Below, piece after piece: positions 54,735 through 63,841 of a stretch of 64,000 bases of DNA. Under the pieces are notes generated by a model. The model was not told the origin of the DNA, ran no database searches, and saw only the letters and a list, made by a program, of their open reading frames with translations. The translations under genes were made by a program, and so were the position numbers. How positions within the stretch are numbered: the stretch's first letter is position 1; each line of letters starts with the position of its first letter. Origin of the DNA: Deltaproteobacteria bacterium (GTDB lineage Bacteria; Myxococcota; Myxococcia; SLRQ01); NCBI GenBank assembly GCA_007130885.1, contig SLRQ01000066.1, forward strand, positions 62,001-126,000, written 5' to 3'.

Positions 54735-56276
54735 TCAGCGGCTTGATAGAGCGTTCATCAGCGCGCGCATTCCTTCCCTTACCTCCGGAGAGGCAGGGCC
54801 TTTTTCGATTCGATATCCTCCTCCGGTGCGTCGCCCTCGTGGCTCCAGCCAGAAAACGACCTGTTCGCCGGAAGGCCCGTCGAGATGAATCTCCGCCTTG
54901 CCCGGTCGCACTTCCGTTGCGGACCAAACCAACGGCGGAAAAGGAGCGGCTCGGCGAAGGCGTGCGAGCTGTCTGCCCATGGATCCTGGAGGAGTCACGA
55001 CGGCGTCGGTTCCAAGGGGATGCCAGGGGACGCTATCTTTTGCGAGCACTCGCCAAAGAAGCTCGAGCGCGCTCATTGCGAGCTTATGGCTGGCCGGAGC
55101 CTTTCGAATGTGGAGGCTGAAGAGATCGCAGGCGGCGCAACCTATGTGAGAAGGGGGGCGAAGTGATACGACAATGGCTTCGGGTCCGTGCAACGTGATG
55201 GTCACCTCGTTATCGCCTGTCGTGGACCAGGATGCTTCGGAGAGAGGGGCGGGCCATTTGGTGTGCATGACCGCGGGCTTTAGGTGGGCGACATGCTGCG
55301 GTAGAAGCATCCTTGATGGGTCGACGGCCGCGAGCCGCGCGCGGCTGATCGGAGACAGATCCTCGATGCCGTGAATGCGCGCGTAAGTCTCGTAGACGCC
55401 GCTGCATCGGTCCGCGAGAACGCACTCCCGGCAGCGTGATGGTTTGATCTTGTCTCTCGCCTTGACCTCGTATTTGTTCCATGGCTTCGAGAGGCGGTCG
55501 GTGCCGTCTATTGCCACTGTCTCCGTCGTTTCTCCATCGTGACGGATCCACCGTGCCAGCTCGGGAGCCAGGCATGGCGGGTAGTTTCCGATGTTCACGT
55601 CGAACCCCGGAGCTTTCGACTCGAAGCCGGATATCATTCGCTCGAGCGCGGGCACCATCTTCGCGTAACGCGGAATGATTTCCTCCAGCTCCTTCGGCTT
55701 GCGCTCACCAGCGTCTCGTGGACGAACCATGTCCAAGTGGAGCTGTTTTACGTCGAAGGGGAGAAGCAGATCCGGGAACCGGTCCACGCTTCGGTAGTTC
55801 GACCGGACCATGCAGGTGTTGACCGTGATGGTCTGGTTCCGCGCGGCCAGGTTCTCCAGCGAGGCGAGAATGCGTCCGAACGAACCCGGCCTGCGAGTAG
55901 TTTGCTCGTGTGAAATCTTGTCGGCGCCTTGAATCGAGAGACGCCAAGTGAAGCTTCCCCCGGTTGCGAGCACCTCATCGACGAACGACGGCCGGGCGGT
56001 CTTCACTCCGTTGGTGAAGATGACAATCTCTTCGTATCCTAGGCCCACGCAGCGGCGAACGGCATCCATGAAGCCGGGCTGGATAGTCGGCTCTCCGCCG
56101 AGCAAGGTGATTCTCTCGTGCCCAGCTTCCCGTGCTTGTTCTATAGAAGTCAACAAAGCCGCGGCTTCCAGCGGGCCCGCCGTGCCGAGCTCGTTTCTCT
56201 GCCCGCTCACGCAGAAAACGCAGCGGTTGGTGCATAGATGGCCGAGCTGAATCTCGACCTGGCGGTCAGGCTCCAT
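54735..56276 (-). CDS. Radical SAM protein with two C-terminal copies of the recurrent domain
   Basis: 513 residues. The rSAM motif is C15-x3-C19-x2-C22 (HLCTNRCVFC), then LLGGEPTIQPGFM. A C-x2-C-x5-C-x-G motif (CRECVLADRCSG) lies near residue 280, followed by TYARIHG. The last 160 residues hold two copies of a small strand-helix domain, about 356-414 (EVTITLHGPEAIVVSLRPP) and 460-513 (KAEIHLDGPSGEQVVFWLEP). It is directly upstream of the atypical rSAM-like gene. Downstream clusters would accept electrons or bind peptide substrate, as in SPASM enzymes. Confidence 0.85.
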   Translation of the reverse strand: MEPDRQVEIQLGHLCTNRCVFCVSGQRNELGTAGPLEAAALLTSIEQAREAGHERITLLGGEPTIQPGFMDAVRRCVGLGYEEIVIFTNGVKTARPSFVDEVLATGGSFTWRLSIQGADKISHEQTTRRPGSFGRILASLENLAARNQTITVNTCMVRSNYRSVDRFPDLLLPFDVKQLHLDMVRPRDAGERKPKELEEIIPRYAKMVPALERMISGFESKAPGFDVNIGNYPPCLAPELARWIRHDGETTETVAIDGTDRLSKPWNKYEVKARDKIKPSRCRECVLADRCSGVYETYARIHGIEDLSPISRARLAAVDPSRMLLPQHVAHLKPAVMHTKWPAPLSEASWSTTGDNEVTITLHGPEAIVVSLRPPSHIGCAACDLFSLHIRKAPASHKLAMSALELLWRVLAKDSVPWHPLGTDAVVTPPGSMGRQLARLRRAAPFPPLVWSATEVRPGKAEIHLDGPSGEQVVFWLEPRGRRTGGGYRIEKGPASPEVREGMRALMNALSSR

Positions 56277-56365
56277 CGCTTCGCAGACTACCGCAGGTTG
56301 AAGCGGCGAGTCGACGTTGGGAAAAGCCAGAAGTAGGTGGTTGGCCGCGAGGTGTGGAGGTGCTC

Positions 56366-57322
56366 CTATGTCGACAGGGCAAGCATACGTTCAATGGGAG
56401 CCAGGGCCCGTTCACCAAGCCGGCTATCGACCTCGATTCGGGGCTGAAGGTCACGGAGGCAGTCTCGAAGTTTCTCTACCGTGTTCAGCCGCATGTAAGG
56501 ACACACGCTGCAAGCTGCATCCGGGCTCTCGCCGGGCATGGGAATGAAGAGCTTACTCGGAGCGCGCTTGCTCATCTGATGGATGACGCCTGACTCGGTG
56601 GCGATGATGGCGGCCGGCGCCTTGCTCGCTGCGCCGTGCTCGATGATCTTGCTCGTGGATCCTATCAGGTCGGCGTGTCGCAGTATGGACTCCCGGCACT
56701 CGGGATGCGCCAGTACCTCGGCCTCGGGGTGCTCGGCCTTCAGCCGGAGCAGATCCTCCTCTCGGTAGACGTCGTGAACGACACATACGGCGTTCCAAAG
56801 AAGCATGTCCCGGCCGGTCTTGTGCATGAGATAGCGCCCAAGATTGATGTCCGGCGCGAACAGGATCTTTTTGCTTCGAGGAATGGACTCGATGATGGTC
56901 TGGGCGTTCGAGCTGGTGCAGACGAGGTCGGAGTGAGCTTTTACCTCGATGCTGCAATTTATGTAGCTGACGGCGACGTGGTCGGCGTGCTTTTTTCGGA
57001 AGCTTGCGAACTCTTCACCCGGACAGTCGTCGGCAAGCGAGCAGCCCGCTTCAATATCAGGCACGACGACGGTCTTGTTTGGGTTCAGGATCTTGGCGGT
57101 GTCGGCCATGAAGTTGACGCCGGCGAAGACGATGACCTCCGCCTCGGTGCGCCGTGCCGCTTGTGCCAGCGCCAGCGAGTCTCCACAGACATCGGCCAAA
57201 TCCTGTATCGCCGGTATCTGGTAGTAGTGAGCCAGAATGACGGCGTTACGCTCGCGGCGGAGCCGCGCTATCTCGTCCAGCAGTTCAGACGTCGAAGCTT
57301 GGTCTTCAGTACTTTCCATCAT
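56366..57322 (-). CDS. nadA: Quinolinate synthase A
   Basis: About 318 residues from ATG 57322. The family features are seen: LAHYYQIPAIQDLADVCGDS, GVNFMADTAKILNP, SYINCSIEVKAHSDL and the C-terminal CSVCPYM. The three conserved cysteines (VCGDS, EVLAHPEC region and CPYM) hold the catalytic 4Fe-4S cluster. The enzyme condenses iminoaspartate with DHAP to quinolinate for NAD synthesis. nadB and nadC are not beside it. It lies within a run of rSAM genes on the same strand, perhaps by accident. Confidence 0.93.
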   Translation of the reverse strand: MMESTEDQASTSELLDEIARLRRERNAVILAHYYQIPAIQDLADVCGDSLALAQAARRTEAEVIVFAGVNFMADTAKILNPNKTVVVPDIEAGCSLADDCPGEEFASFRKKHADHVAVSYINCSIEVKAHSDLVCTSSNAQTIIESIPRSKKILFAPDINLGRYLMHKTGRDMLLWNAVCVVHDVYREEDLLRLKAEHPEAEVLAHPECRESILRHADLIGSTSKIIEHGAASKAPAAIIATESGVIHQMSKRAPSKLFIPMPGESPDAACSVCPYMRLNTVEKLRDCLRDLQPRIEVDSRLGERALAPIERMLALST

Positions 57323-57415
57323 GTTTCCTAACGCCGCTGCGTCCAGGGTAATGACCGGCGACGTGCCGGGACCATTTAAGCTAACCGGAGGTCTTTCGGC
57401 TGCCAAGTACACTTT

Positions 57416-58246
57416 TCAGCGCTGTCCCCCGTTGACGTCGTTTTCCTCCCTTGCAGCGGCCTGAAAGACCTGCCGGTCCTCTAGGCGCACGGCAGTGAGG
57501 GCACCGCCCCAAACGCAGCCGGTATCAAGGGCCATGACATCCGGTCTTAGATACAGCCCGAGCGCCGCCCAGTGCCCGCAGATCACGGTTGCATCGTTGC
57601 TTCGTTCGGACGGTACATCGAACCAAGGGATCCGTCCGGTTGGGGCCTGCCTTGGAGGTCCGGTAAAGTCGAGGTCCATTGCGCCATCGCTGGTCAAGGC
57701 GCGAAGACGCGTGAGTGCCGTGATTATGCAGCGGAGGCGGTCGAGTGCCGGGAGGGTTCTGCTCCATCGAGTTGGAGGTGGCGCTCCGTAGACTATTTCT
57801 AGGAAGCGCCGGCGATCCGTTCGTAGGGCCTCGGTTGCTTCATTCGCGAGGGAGAGCGCTTCGGAGAGGGACCACTCCGGCAGCAAGCCTGCGTGGACCA
57901 TAAGAAAGTGACCTTCCATGTGAATGAAAGGCCGAGAAGCCACCCATTCCAGAAGACTCTCCTTGTCGGGCGCCGAAAGCACGTCGTCCATGGTGTCGTC
58001 TTTTCTCGGCGGCCTAACGCCGGCTCCTCTGGCAAGAAGGTGCAGGTCATGGTTTCCCAGCACCGAGACCAGAGACTCCTGGTTCCGCTTTGCCCATCTC
58101 AACACCTTCAAGGAGTCGGGGCCTCGGTTTACAAGGTCCCCGCAAAGCAGCAGGCGGTCCTTCGCGGGATCGAACGAAATGACCTCGAGTAGGCGGCAAA
58201 GGGGCTCAAAGCAGCCCTGAATGTCTCCTATCGCGTATGTAGCCAT
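57416..58246 (-). CDS. apaH: Diadenosine tetraphosphatase ApaH
   Basis: 276 residues. The phosphoesterase motifs are intact: GDIQGCFEPL (GD-H-like), GDLVNRGPDS and GNHDLHLL. Later HAGLLP and the C-terminal ALDTGCVWGGALTAVRL are typical of symmetrical ApaH. The enzyme cleaves Ap4A to two ADP and can remove NpnN caps from RNA. Its start overlaps the 3' end of the rSAM gene upstream by 19 bp, so it is translated from the same message. Confidence 0.93.
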   Translation of the reverse strand: MATYAIGDIQGCFEPLCRLLEVISFDPAKDRLLLCGDLVNRGPDSLKVLRWAKRNQESLVSVLGNHDLHLLARGAGVRPPRKDDTMDDVLSAPDKESLLEWVASRPFIHMEGHFLMVHAGLLPEWSLSEALSLANEATEALRTDRRRFLEIVYGAPPPTRWSRTLPALDRLRCIITALTRLRALTSDGAMDLDFTGPPRQAPTGRIPWFDVPSERSNDATVICGHWAALGLYLRPDVMALDTGCVWGGALTAVRLEDRQVFQAAAREENDVNGGQR

Positions 58247-60234
58247 TTGGAGGAAGGCTGACCCAAGGCCGGCTCTCTTTCAAGCTTGTCGAGCCTTGAT
58301 TTCTTGGCGATTGCATCACGTGTCGCCGCAATTTCCTCCAGCCAGGCCGGTCTCCTTGCCCGCGCCCATTCCGTGAATGCGTCCAGATCGTCCAAAACTC
58401 GTGTTACGGATTCGGCGCAGTCATAGAACGCCGGACCTCGGCTGTGGGGGGTCATGGGAAGCAGCCGAATGTCCAGGTCGCGGGCCGCCGCTATCTCCCC
58501 AAACTCTATGAGCCCAGGCGTAGCAAGAGGTTGAACGACGAAGCTTAGCTTGATTCCGAAATGGCCGTGTTTCTCTCTGTGGCGAAGCAGCTGGTCGAGG
58601 TTGTTCAGCACCGGCTGCATCCTGGCTCCACCGTGTACTCGCTCGTACGTTTCGGCAGTCCCGGCGTTGAGGCTTATAACTACCGCCCCGAAGGCGCAGC
58701 CGCCTATTCGGTCGAGCGTATGTTTGGTGAGCAGCGATCCGTTGGTCACCAGGTCCACTCCTCCGTCCGGATACTTGTCTCGCTCGAAACGCCTGAGCAG
58801 GTCCATTACGGCTCTAGATACCAAGGGCTCGCCGCCCAGCAGAGTGAGAGTACGCAGTGTGGGCAGGAACTCGTCCACCTGCGCTAGGACCGACTCGGGC
58901 AGGTCGCGCCTTGGCAGACGTCCGTAGCTGCACATGATGCAGTCGTAGTTGCAGGCCGTGGTCGGGCAGAGAACCATGTAGAGCGGCTTTGCCCTCACCT
59001 CTTCGCGCCGCAAGGCAAGATCTTCGGCGAGCTGAAGCTGGTTTTCCACGAACCTGTCGGATCGCTCCATGATCTCTAGCTCGTTCTCGGCGAACTTCCG
59101 ATCATTGAGCCTTGGGCATATCGAATGGCACAGCGGTCCCGGATCCAGGCCCAGCATTCGCCGCCTTGCGGCGCGGAAGTTGGGGCCGTTCCAAAGCTCG
59201 GAGAGTGATCGGACGCGTGTGTTTCCGCGTGATCCAACAGTCCAGTCCTTGCAGCAGTGGTTCACGAGACCGACGGGATCGACGATCTCCATGACCGTCC
59301 AAGGCATGATGCATGTTATCTCCGGCCCGCTGCGCAGCCGTGCTATTTCGCTCGGAACAGGTCTGCGCCTGCCGGAGCCGTTGCCGGAGCTTCGCGGCCT
59401 CACGGCGGATATCCTCTCGAGGGTTTCGCTCCCCAGCGCTCCTTTGTCCGAGAAACCGCATCGCAAGGACAGCTCACAATTCTTGCATATCGGGAAGATA
59501 TCGTTCGGTTTCTCGTCCCGGCGTTCGGCGAGCAGCGTTCGCCACACCTTGGGCCGGCTGTCCCAGACGCGCGGCATGGCGCAAGGCGGAAGGTAGGCGC
59601 TGCCCTCGAGGCGATGATGCTCGAAAGTCAAGTTGCCCGCTTGAAGAAACGCTTCTTCGACGACCTGGGGTCTAATGACGGCGGAACGACCATCTCCACC
59701 TCGGCGAGATATCTCGAGGGTGACGGCCACGGGAGCAAGCCATCGAGCCATGGGGACCACCATCCCAAACGTGTCGGCATCGGCCCGAAGGCGGACCCGG
59801 GCTTGCAGTCCCAGCCGTCTTGCCCTCATTAGTATCCCCTCGTCCGGATGATCCCCTTTGGTGTCGAGAGGCTCGGCGGATGGTCGTTTTTGCGGAATAG
59901 GGCGCAGAAGGGTCAGCATTTCGGGGGTTGCGTCCGCGTGAGCCACGATTCCACGAGCGCCAAGGGAAGCCAGCCGTGACAAATGCCCGGTTCCAAGCGA
60001 CGCCGCCGGAGCTTCTATCCACACCCGCGCTCCTGGGCGGGAGGCGGCGACAGCTTGGAGGAAGGCACTTAGATGAGGCCATCTCGTCGCGTCTCCTCCC
60101 CCAAGCACGATTCTCCTGCCCTTGGCGGCGGCAAGAGCCTCCTCCAGGCTGGGGTGCCCTCGCGCCGGATCGCAGGCATCACAGCTCCGGCAAGGCGAAT
60201 GGCAGGCAGGTGATACGACCACTCTCACTGGCAT
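58228..60234 (-). CDS. Tandem radical SAM protein with SPASM-like middle
   Basis: 668 residues from ATG 60234 (a GTG at 60279 is the alternative). An N-terminal rSAM-like domain has C11-x3-C15-x2-C18 (ACHSPCRSC) but GGGDATRW in place of GGEPT, so it may be degenerate. CKNCELSLRC (C-x2-C-x5-C) follows. A middle region contains cysteines (CIMPW, HCCKDW, CHSICP) like a SPASM domain. A second rSAM motif C428-x3-C432-x2-C435 (TACNYDCIMC) with LLGGEPLV opens the last third. SPASM-type cysteines placed before the rSAM core are unusual. The gene overlaps apaH downstream. Confidence 0.8.
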   Translation of the reverse strand: MPVRVVVSPACHSPCRSCDACDPARGHPSLEEALAAAKGRRIVLGGGDATRWPHLSAFLQAVAASRPGARVWIEAPAASLGTGHLSRLASLGARGIVAHADATPEMLTLLRPIPQKRPSAEPLDTKGDHPDEGILMRARRLGLQARVRLRADADTFGMVVPMARWLAPVAVTLEISRRGGDGRSAVIRPQVVEEAFLQAGNLTFEHHRLEGSAYLPPCAMPRVWDSRPKVWRTLLAERRDEKPNDIFPICKNCELSLRCGFSDKGALGSETLERISAVRPRSSGNGSGRRRPVPSEIARLRSGPEITCIMPWTVMEIVDPVGLVNHCCKDWTVGSRGNTRVRSLSELWNGPNFRAARRRMLGLDPGPLCHSICPRLNDRKFAENELEIMERSDRFVENQLQLAEDLALRREEVRAKPLYMVLCPTTACNYDCIMCSYGRLPRRDLPESVLAQVDEFLPTLRTLTLLGGEPLVSRAVMDLLRRFERDKYPDGGVDLVTNGSLLTKHTLDRIGGCAFGAVVISLNAGTAETYERVHGGARMQPVLNNLDQLLRHREKHGHFGIKLSFVVQPLATPGLIEFGEIAAARDLDIRLLPMTPHSRGPAFYDCAESVTRVLDDLDAFTEWARARRPAWLEEIAATRDAIAKKSRLDKLEREPALGQPSSKWLHTR

Positions 60235-60357
60235 TACGCGAGTATGCTCACCCGCCGGCACGGAGCGCAAGGAGGGCACGCCCGGCCGTGGGCTCAGCTT
60301 CCCACGTCCACATCCAGGTCCGGATGCTGTTCGTGCGTCGCCTCCATGAGGGAGGCG

Positions 60358-60741
60358 TCATCTCTGCTCCTCCAATGTTGATGGGAGGATCTCCAATCTC
60401 TCGGCCGCCGCCGCGATCTCGACCTCCAGACCGCTGGAGGCGAACAAGAGGTCCAAGACGGCACCGAAACCTTCCGCCGGCGGAACTAGCCTGACCGTGG
60501 CCAGTCGTGCGGCCTCTTTCTGTTCCAGAACCGTGATGGTCCTGTAACCTCGGCTCTGAAGATCGAAGATGACCTTCTCGGCCTCCTGGTTGCTGCCAAC
60601 CGCGACCACGGCATCGACGTCACGCGTGGTTCGGGGCTCCGCTCTCGCGCTGACCGCAAGTCCACCGACAAGCGCCCAGGACACTCCAAGGTCCGTGAGG
60701 TCGGTTACTATACGCCTCAAGCTTTTTGCCAGAACGCTCAT
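60358..60741 (-). CDS. Short nucleotidyltransferase (AbiEii-like), probable TA component
   Basis: 127 residues from ATG 60741, which overlaps the upstream gene's stop as ATGA. The nucleotidyltransferase pattern is present: VGGLAVSARAEPRTTRDVDAVV (GG...R.T.DVD). It is shorter than most AbiEii-type proteins (usually near 180 or more). In another frame just past the stop, about 20 codons read DDASLMEATHEQHPDLD, so a C-terminal frameshift or deletion is possible. The coupled upstream gene is a likely antitoxin. Confidence 0.6.
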   Translation of the reverse strand: MSVLAKSLRRIVTDLTDLGVSWALVGGLAVSARAEPRTTRDVDAVVAVGSNQEAEKVIFDLQSRGYRTITVLEQKEAARLATVRLVPPAEGFGAVLDLLFASSGLEVEIAAAAERLEILPSTLEEQR

Positions 60742-60962
60742 GCGCGTCGTCTTGGCCACGAAACGGGACGCCCAACGGTGTCGCCGTGCTCGGCCCCAGG
60801 ACGATGGGCGTACCAGCGGGCAACGGCCTTGTCGAGTTCCTCCGGGGAGGCATCCGGCTTTTCGCGCAATACCCTCGCTCGGATCATTTCCTCGGCAAGC
60901 TCCGCAAGCTCGAGTGTCATCCGGACTCTCTCCATCGGGAGAACTACCTCCTCGCGGCTCAT
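60738..60962 (-). CDS. Small antitoxin-like partner protein
   Basis: 74 residues from ATG 60962. The second half (ARVLREKPDASPEELDKAVA, then RWYAHRPGAEHGD) matches small proteins often encoded just before AbiEii-type nucleotidyltransferases and labelled Rv0078B-related antitoxins. The ATGA overlap with the next gene supports a two-gene unit. An upstream start at 61049 would overlap the stress-protein gene. Confidence 0.6.
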   Translation of the reverse strand: MSREEVVLPMERVRMTLELAELAEEMIRARVLREKPDASPEELDKAVARWYAHRPGAEHGDTVGRPVSWPRRRA

Positions 60963-61024
60963 TTCCAGATCATAGCCTCGCAACAACGCGCTGTCATCTC
61001 GTCTATACACGCGCAGCTCGGCCG

Positions 61025-61435
61025 CTACTTGATCAGCAGCACCGGACACGGTGCGAGAAGGCCGACCTGGTAGCTCAAGGCGCCTCTCACCGGCTTGTCC
61101 GGCTCGAGGGGATGAGAAGCCAGGACCACGAGGTCCGTCTCATCGTCCACCACGAAACGCACCACCTCCACGGCTCGCGCACCGAAAAGCACCTCTGCCC
61201 GCCAAGAGATCCGCCTCTCATCCAAGCGATCCCCGAGATCCGCGAGGTGTCTTCGAGCGGTGCGCTCGAGCCTTTCGTAAAAGGCTCTCTCCTCCTCCAA
61301 AGATAAGCCGGGTATGAGTTCTATTACATGTAAAAGCAGAATACTGCCGCCGGGCTCCAACAGATGAGCCGCCGCATCGAGGACACGCTCGTGGCGATCG
61401 GCCAGGTCGACCGGTACCAGAACGTTTCGGAACAT
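61025..61435 (-). CDS. Universal stress protein (UspA family)
   Basis: 136 residues, a single Usp domain: MFRNVLVPVDLADRHERVLD at the start, an inner region VEVVRFVVDDETDLVVLASH, and GALSYQVGLLAPCPVLLIK at the end. The ATP-binding GxxGx(9)G(S/T) loop is degenerate here. The specific role is unknown. It is divergent from purL. Confidence 0.9.
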   Translation of the reverse strand: MFRNVLVPVDLADRHERVLDAAAHLLEPGGSILLLHVIELIPGLSLEEERAFYERLERTARRHLADLGDRLDERRISWRAEVLFGARAVEVVRFVVDDETDLVVLASHPLEPDKPVRGALSYQVGLLAPCPVLLIK

Positions 61436-61537
61436 GCGTAAACGGTAACAATCACCTGCCTGGGGGGAAGGGAGCGTCGCGGTTCATCGCCGATGGTGCT
61501 TGCAGAGAGGGGGGCTACGGCGATATTTCCCCGTTCC

Positions 61538-63829
61538 ATGACAAAGCCAGCAGACACACAAGTCGTCCCGGAGCGCCATCCCGCCGACCCCGAGCTTACG
61601 CCGGAGCTGATAGCCGAGCATCTCAGCGACGCCGAGTACCGCCGCGCGGTCGGTATTCTCGGGCGTGAGCCCACCTGGACCGAGCTGGGCGTCTTCTCCG
61701 CCATGTGGAGCGAGCACTGCTCCTACAAGTCCAGCCGAGTTCATCTAGAGAAGCTGCCCACGGAAGGCTCGAGGGTGCTGCAAGGTCCCGGAGAGAACGC
61801 CGGCGTAGTGGACATCGGCGACGGTCTTGCGGTGGCCTTCAAGATGGAGAGTCACAACCACCCGAGCTACATACAGCCGTACGATGGAGCCGCTACCGGG
61901 GTGGGAGGGATTCTGCGGGATGTCTTTACGATGGGCGCCCGCCCGATAGCATCGCTCAACTCTCTGCGATTCGGGAGGCCGGAGCATCCCAAGACGGCCG
62001 GGCTCGTAGAGGGAACGGTGGCCGGAATGGCCGACTATGGCAGCGGCGTTGGTGTGCCGATGGTCGGCGGCGAGATCTGCTTCGACCGCAGTTATGACGG
62101 CAATTGCCTCGTCAATGCATTCACGCTGGGCTTTCTACCGGTCAATAAGATCTTCAGGGGCTATGCGACGGGTGTCGGCAACCCGGTCCTGTATGTAGGA
62201 GCCAAGACCGGACGTGATGGGATACACGGGGCCACGATGTCCAGTGACGTCTTCGACGAGGAGGAAGCCGTTGAAGAACACAACATACCGGCCGGCGATC
62301 CTTTGACCGAGAAGCGGCTCCTCGAGGCTTGCTTGGAGCTGATGGAGACGGATGCCGTGGTCGGCATTCAAGACATGGGAGCGGCCGGTCTCACCAGCTC
62401 GTCGCTCGAGATGGCCGGCCGCGCGGGCACCGGCATTGATCTGAACCTCGACGCCGTCCCGACCCGCGAGGAGAACATGACCCCGTACGAGCTCATGCTT
62501 TCCGAGACCCAGGAGCGGATGCTCCTGGTTCTCAAGGCGGGCTCGGAGGAGACTGCAAGACGGATATTCGAGAAATGGGAGCTCGATGTGGTCGTGGTAG
62601 GGGAGGTCACCGACACGGGGACGGTGGTGCTGCGTCAAGATGGGAAGGTCGTTGGCGCCCTGCCGGTCACGCCACTGGCGGAAGAGGCACCGAAGTACGA
62701 CCGGCCGAGAGAAAGACCGACCTGGCTTGATGACCATCACTCCTTCGATCCGTCGACCTTGTCGGGCGACGACGATCATTCATCGGTCTTGCTCCGGCTG
62801 CTCTCCTCTCCCACCGTGGCGAGTAAGCGCTCGGTATGGGAGCAGTTCGATCGCGCCGACACTCCCGTTTCGCCCGGCGAAGGTGACGCGGCGGTGGTTT
62901 CTGTTCCCGGCGCCGACAAGGCAATCGCCCTCTCGGTGGATTGCAACAGCAGGTTCGTGTTCCTGGATCCTCACCTCGGCGCGGCTCATGCGGTGGCCGA
63001 GTCCGCTAGAAACGTTTCTTGCGTTGGCGCGGAGCCTCTGGCGGTCACGGACTGTCTCAACTTCGGGAGCCCCGAGCAGCCGGAGATAATGTGGCAGTTC
63101 GCACGCGCCGTCGAAGGCATCGCCAAGGCATGCAGCGAGCTTTCGACACCGGTGGTGAGCGGCAACGTCAGCCTCTACAACCAGACGGATGAGACGGCGA
63201 TTCTGCCCACGCCGACTATCGCCATGGCAGGCCTGATCGAGGATCCCGAGAGATACGCGGTAAGCCACTTGCGTGGCGGAGGCCGAAAGATAGTCCTTCT
63301 TGGAGAAACCCGCGGGGAGCTGGGCGGCTCGGAGTACCTCGTCACGATCCACGACAGGTTGACCGGACGTCCGCCGGAGCTGGACTACGAACGTGAACGC
63401 GCGGTGCAGGCGGCGGTGCGCGGGATGATCCGAGACGGTCTCGTCGAGACGGCCCATGACGCCAGCGAAGGCGGCTTGGCCGTGGCCCTTGCCGAGCTAT
63501 CGCTTACCACCCGCGGCTCCAGTGACCCGGTGGTGGGCTTTTCGGTTCGGCTTCCCGATCCTCCCGAAGATTGCGTGGACGCGCGTCCCGAGGCGCAGCT
63601 ATTTGGAGAAGACGCTTCCCGAATTTTGGTGGCCTGCGAGCCGGAGAATCTCGACGCGGTTCTCGAAGCCGCCCGGGTTTGCGGCACGACGGCGCGCCTC
63701 ATCGGGGAGAGCGGAGGCGGCCGCATCGAGATTTCCGGTGCTGACGGCTCCAAGCTGATCGACATCGACGTAGCGGAAGCGAGAGACCGCTACGAGCACG
63801 CTTTGACTCGTGCTCTCGGATCCAAATAA
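61538..63829 (+). CDS. purL: Phosphoribosylformylglycinamidine synthase, PurL subunit (small form)
   Basis: 763 residues from ATG 61538. The features of the small-form PurL are present: [64 protein letters not shown] and the C-terminal [13 protein letters not shown]. It converts FGAR to FGAM with ATP, using ammonia from a separate PurQ plus PurS. Neither is in the window. An in-frame upstream start (61493) would add 15 unconserved residues. Confidence 0.95.
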   Translation: MTKPADTQVVPERHPADPELTPELIAEHLSDAEYRRAVGILGREPTWTELGVFSAMWSEHCSYKSSRVHLEKLPTEGSRVLQGPGENAGVVDIGDGLAVAFKMESHNHPSYIQPYDGAATGVGGILRDVFTMGARPIASLNSLRFGRPEHPKTAGLVEGTVAGMADYGSGVGVPMVGGEICFDRSYDGNCLVNAFTLGFLPVNKIFRGYATGVGNPVLYVGAKTGRDGIHGATMSSDVFDEEEAVEEHNIPAGDPLTEKRLLEACLELMETDAVVGIQDMGAAGLTSSSLEMAGRAGTGIDLNLDAVPTREENMTPYELMLSETQERMLLVLKAGSEETARRIFEKWELDVVVVGEVTDTGTVVLRQDGKVVGALPVTPLAEEAPKYDRPRERPTWLDDHHSFDPSTLSGDDDHSSVLLRLLSSPTVASKRSVWEQFDRADTPVSPGEGDAAVVSVPGADKAIALSVDCNSRFVFLDPHLGAAHAVAESARNVSCVGAEPLAVTDCLNFGSPEQPEIMWQFARAVEGIAKACSELSTPVVSGNVSLYNQTDETAILPTPTIAMAGLIEDPERYAVSHLRGGGRKIVLLGETRGELGGSEYLVTIHDRLTGRPPELDYERERAVQAAVRGMIRDGLVETAHDASEGGLAVALAELSLTTRGSSDPVVGFSVRLPDPPEDCVDARPEAQLFGEDASRILVACEPENLDAVLEAARVCGTTARLIGESGGGRIEISGADGSKLIDIDVAEARDRYEHALTRALGSK

Positions 63830-63841
63830 AAAGAGGCGGCC

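Noticed and set aside
56636..57331. 231-codon plus-strand ORF inside nadA
   Set aside because: Antisense to nadA, which shows all its catalytic motifs; the open frame reflects base composition.
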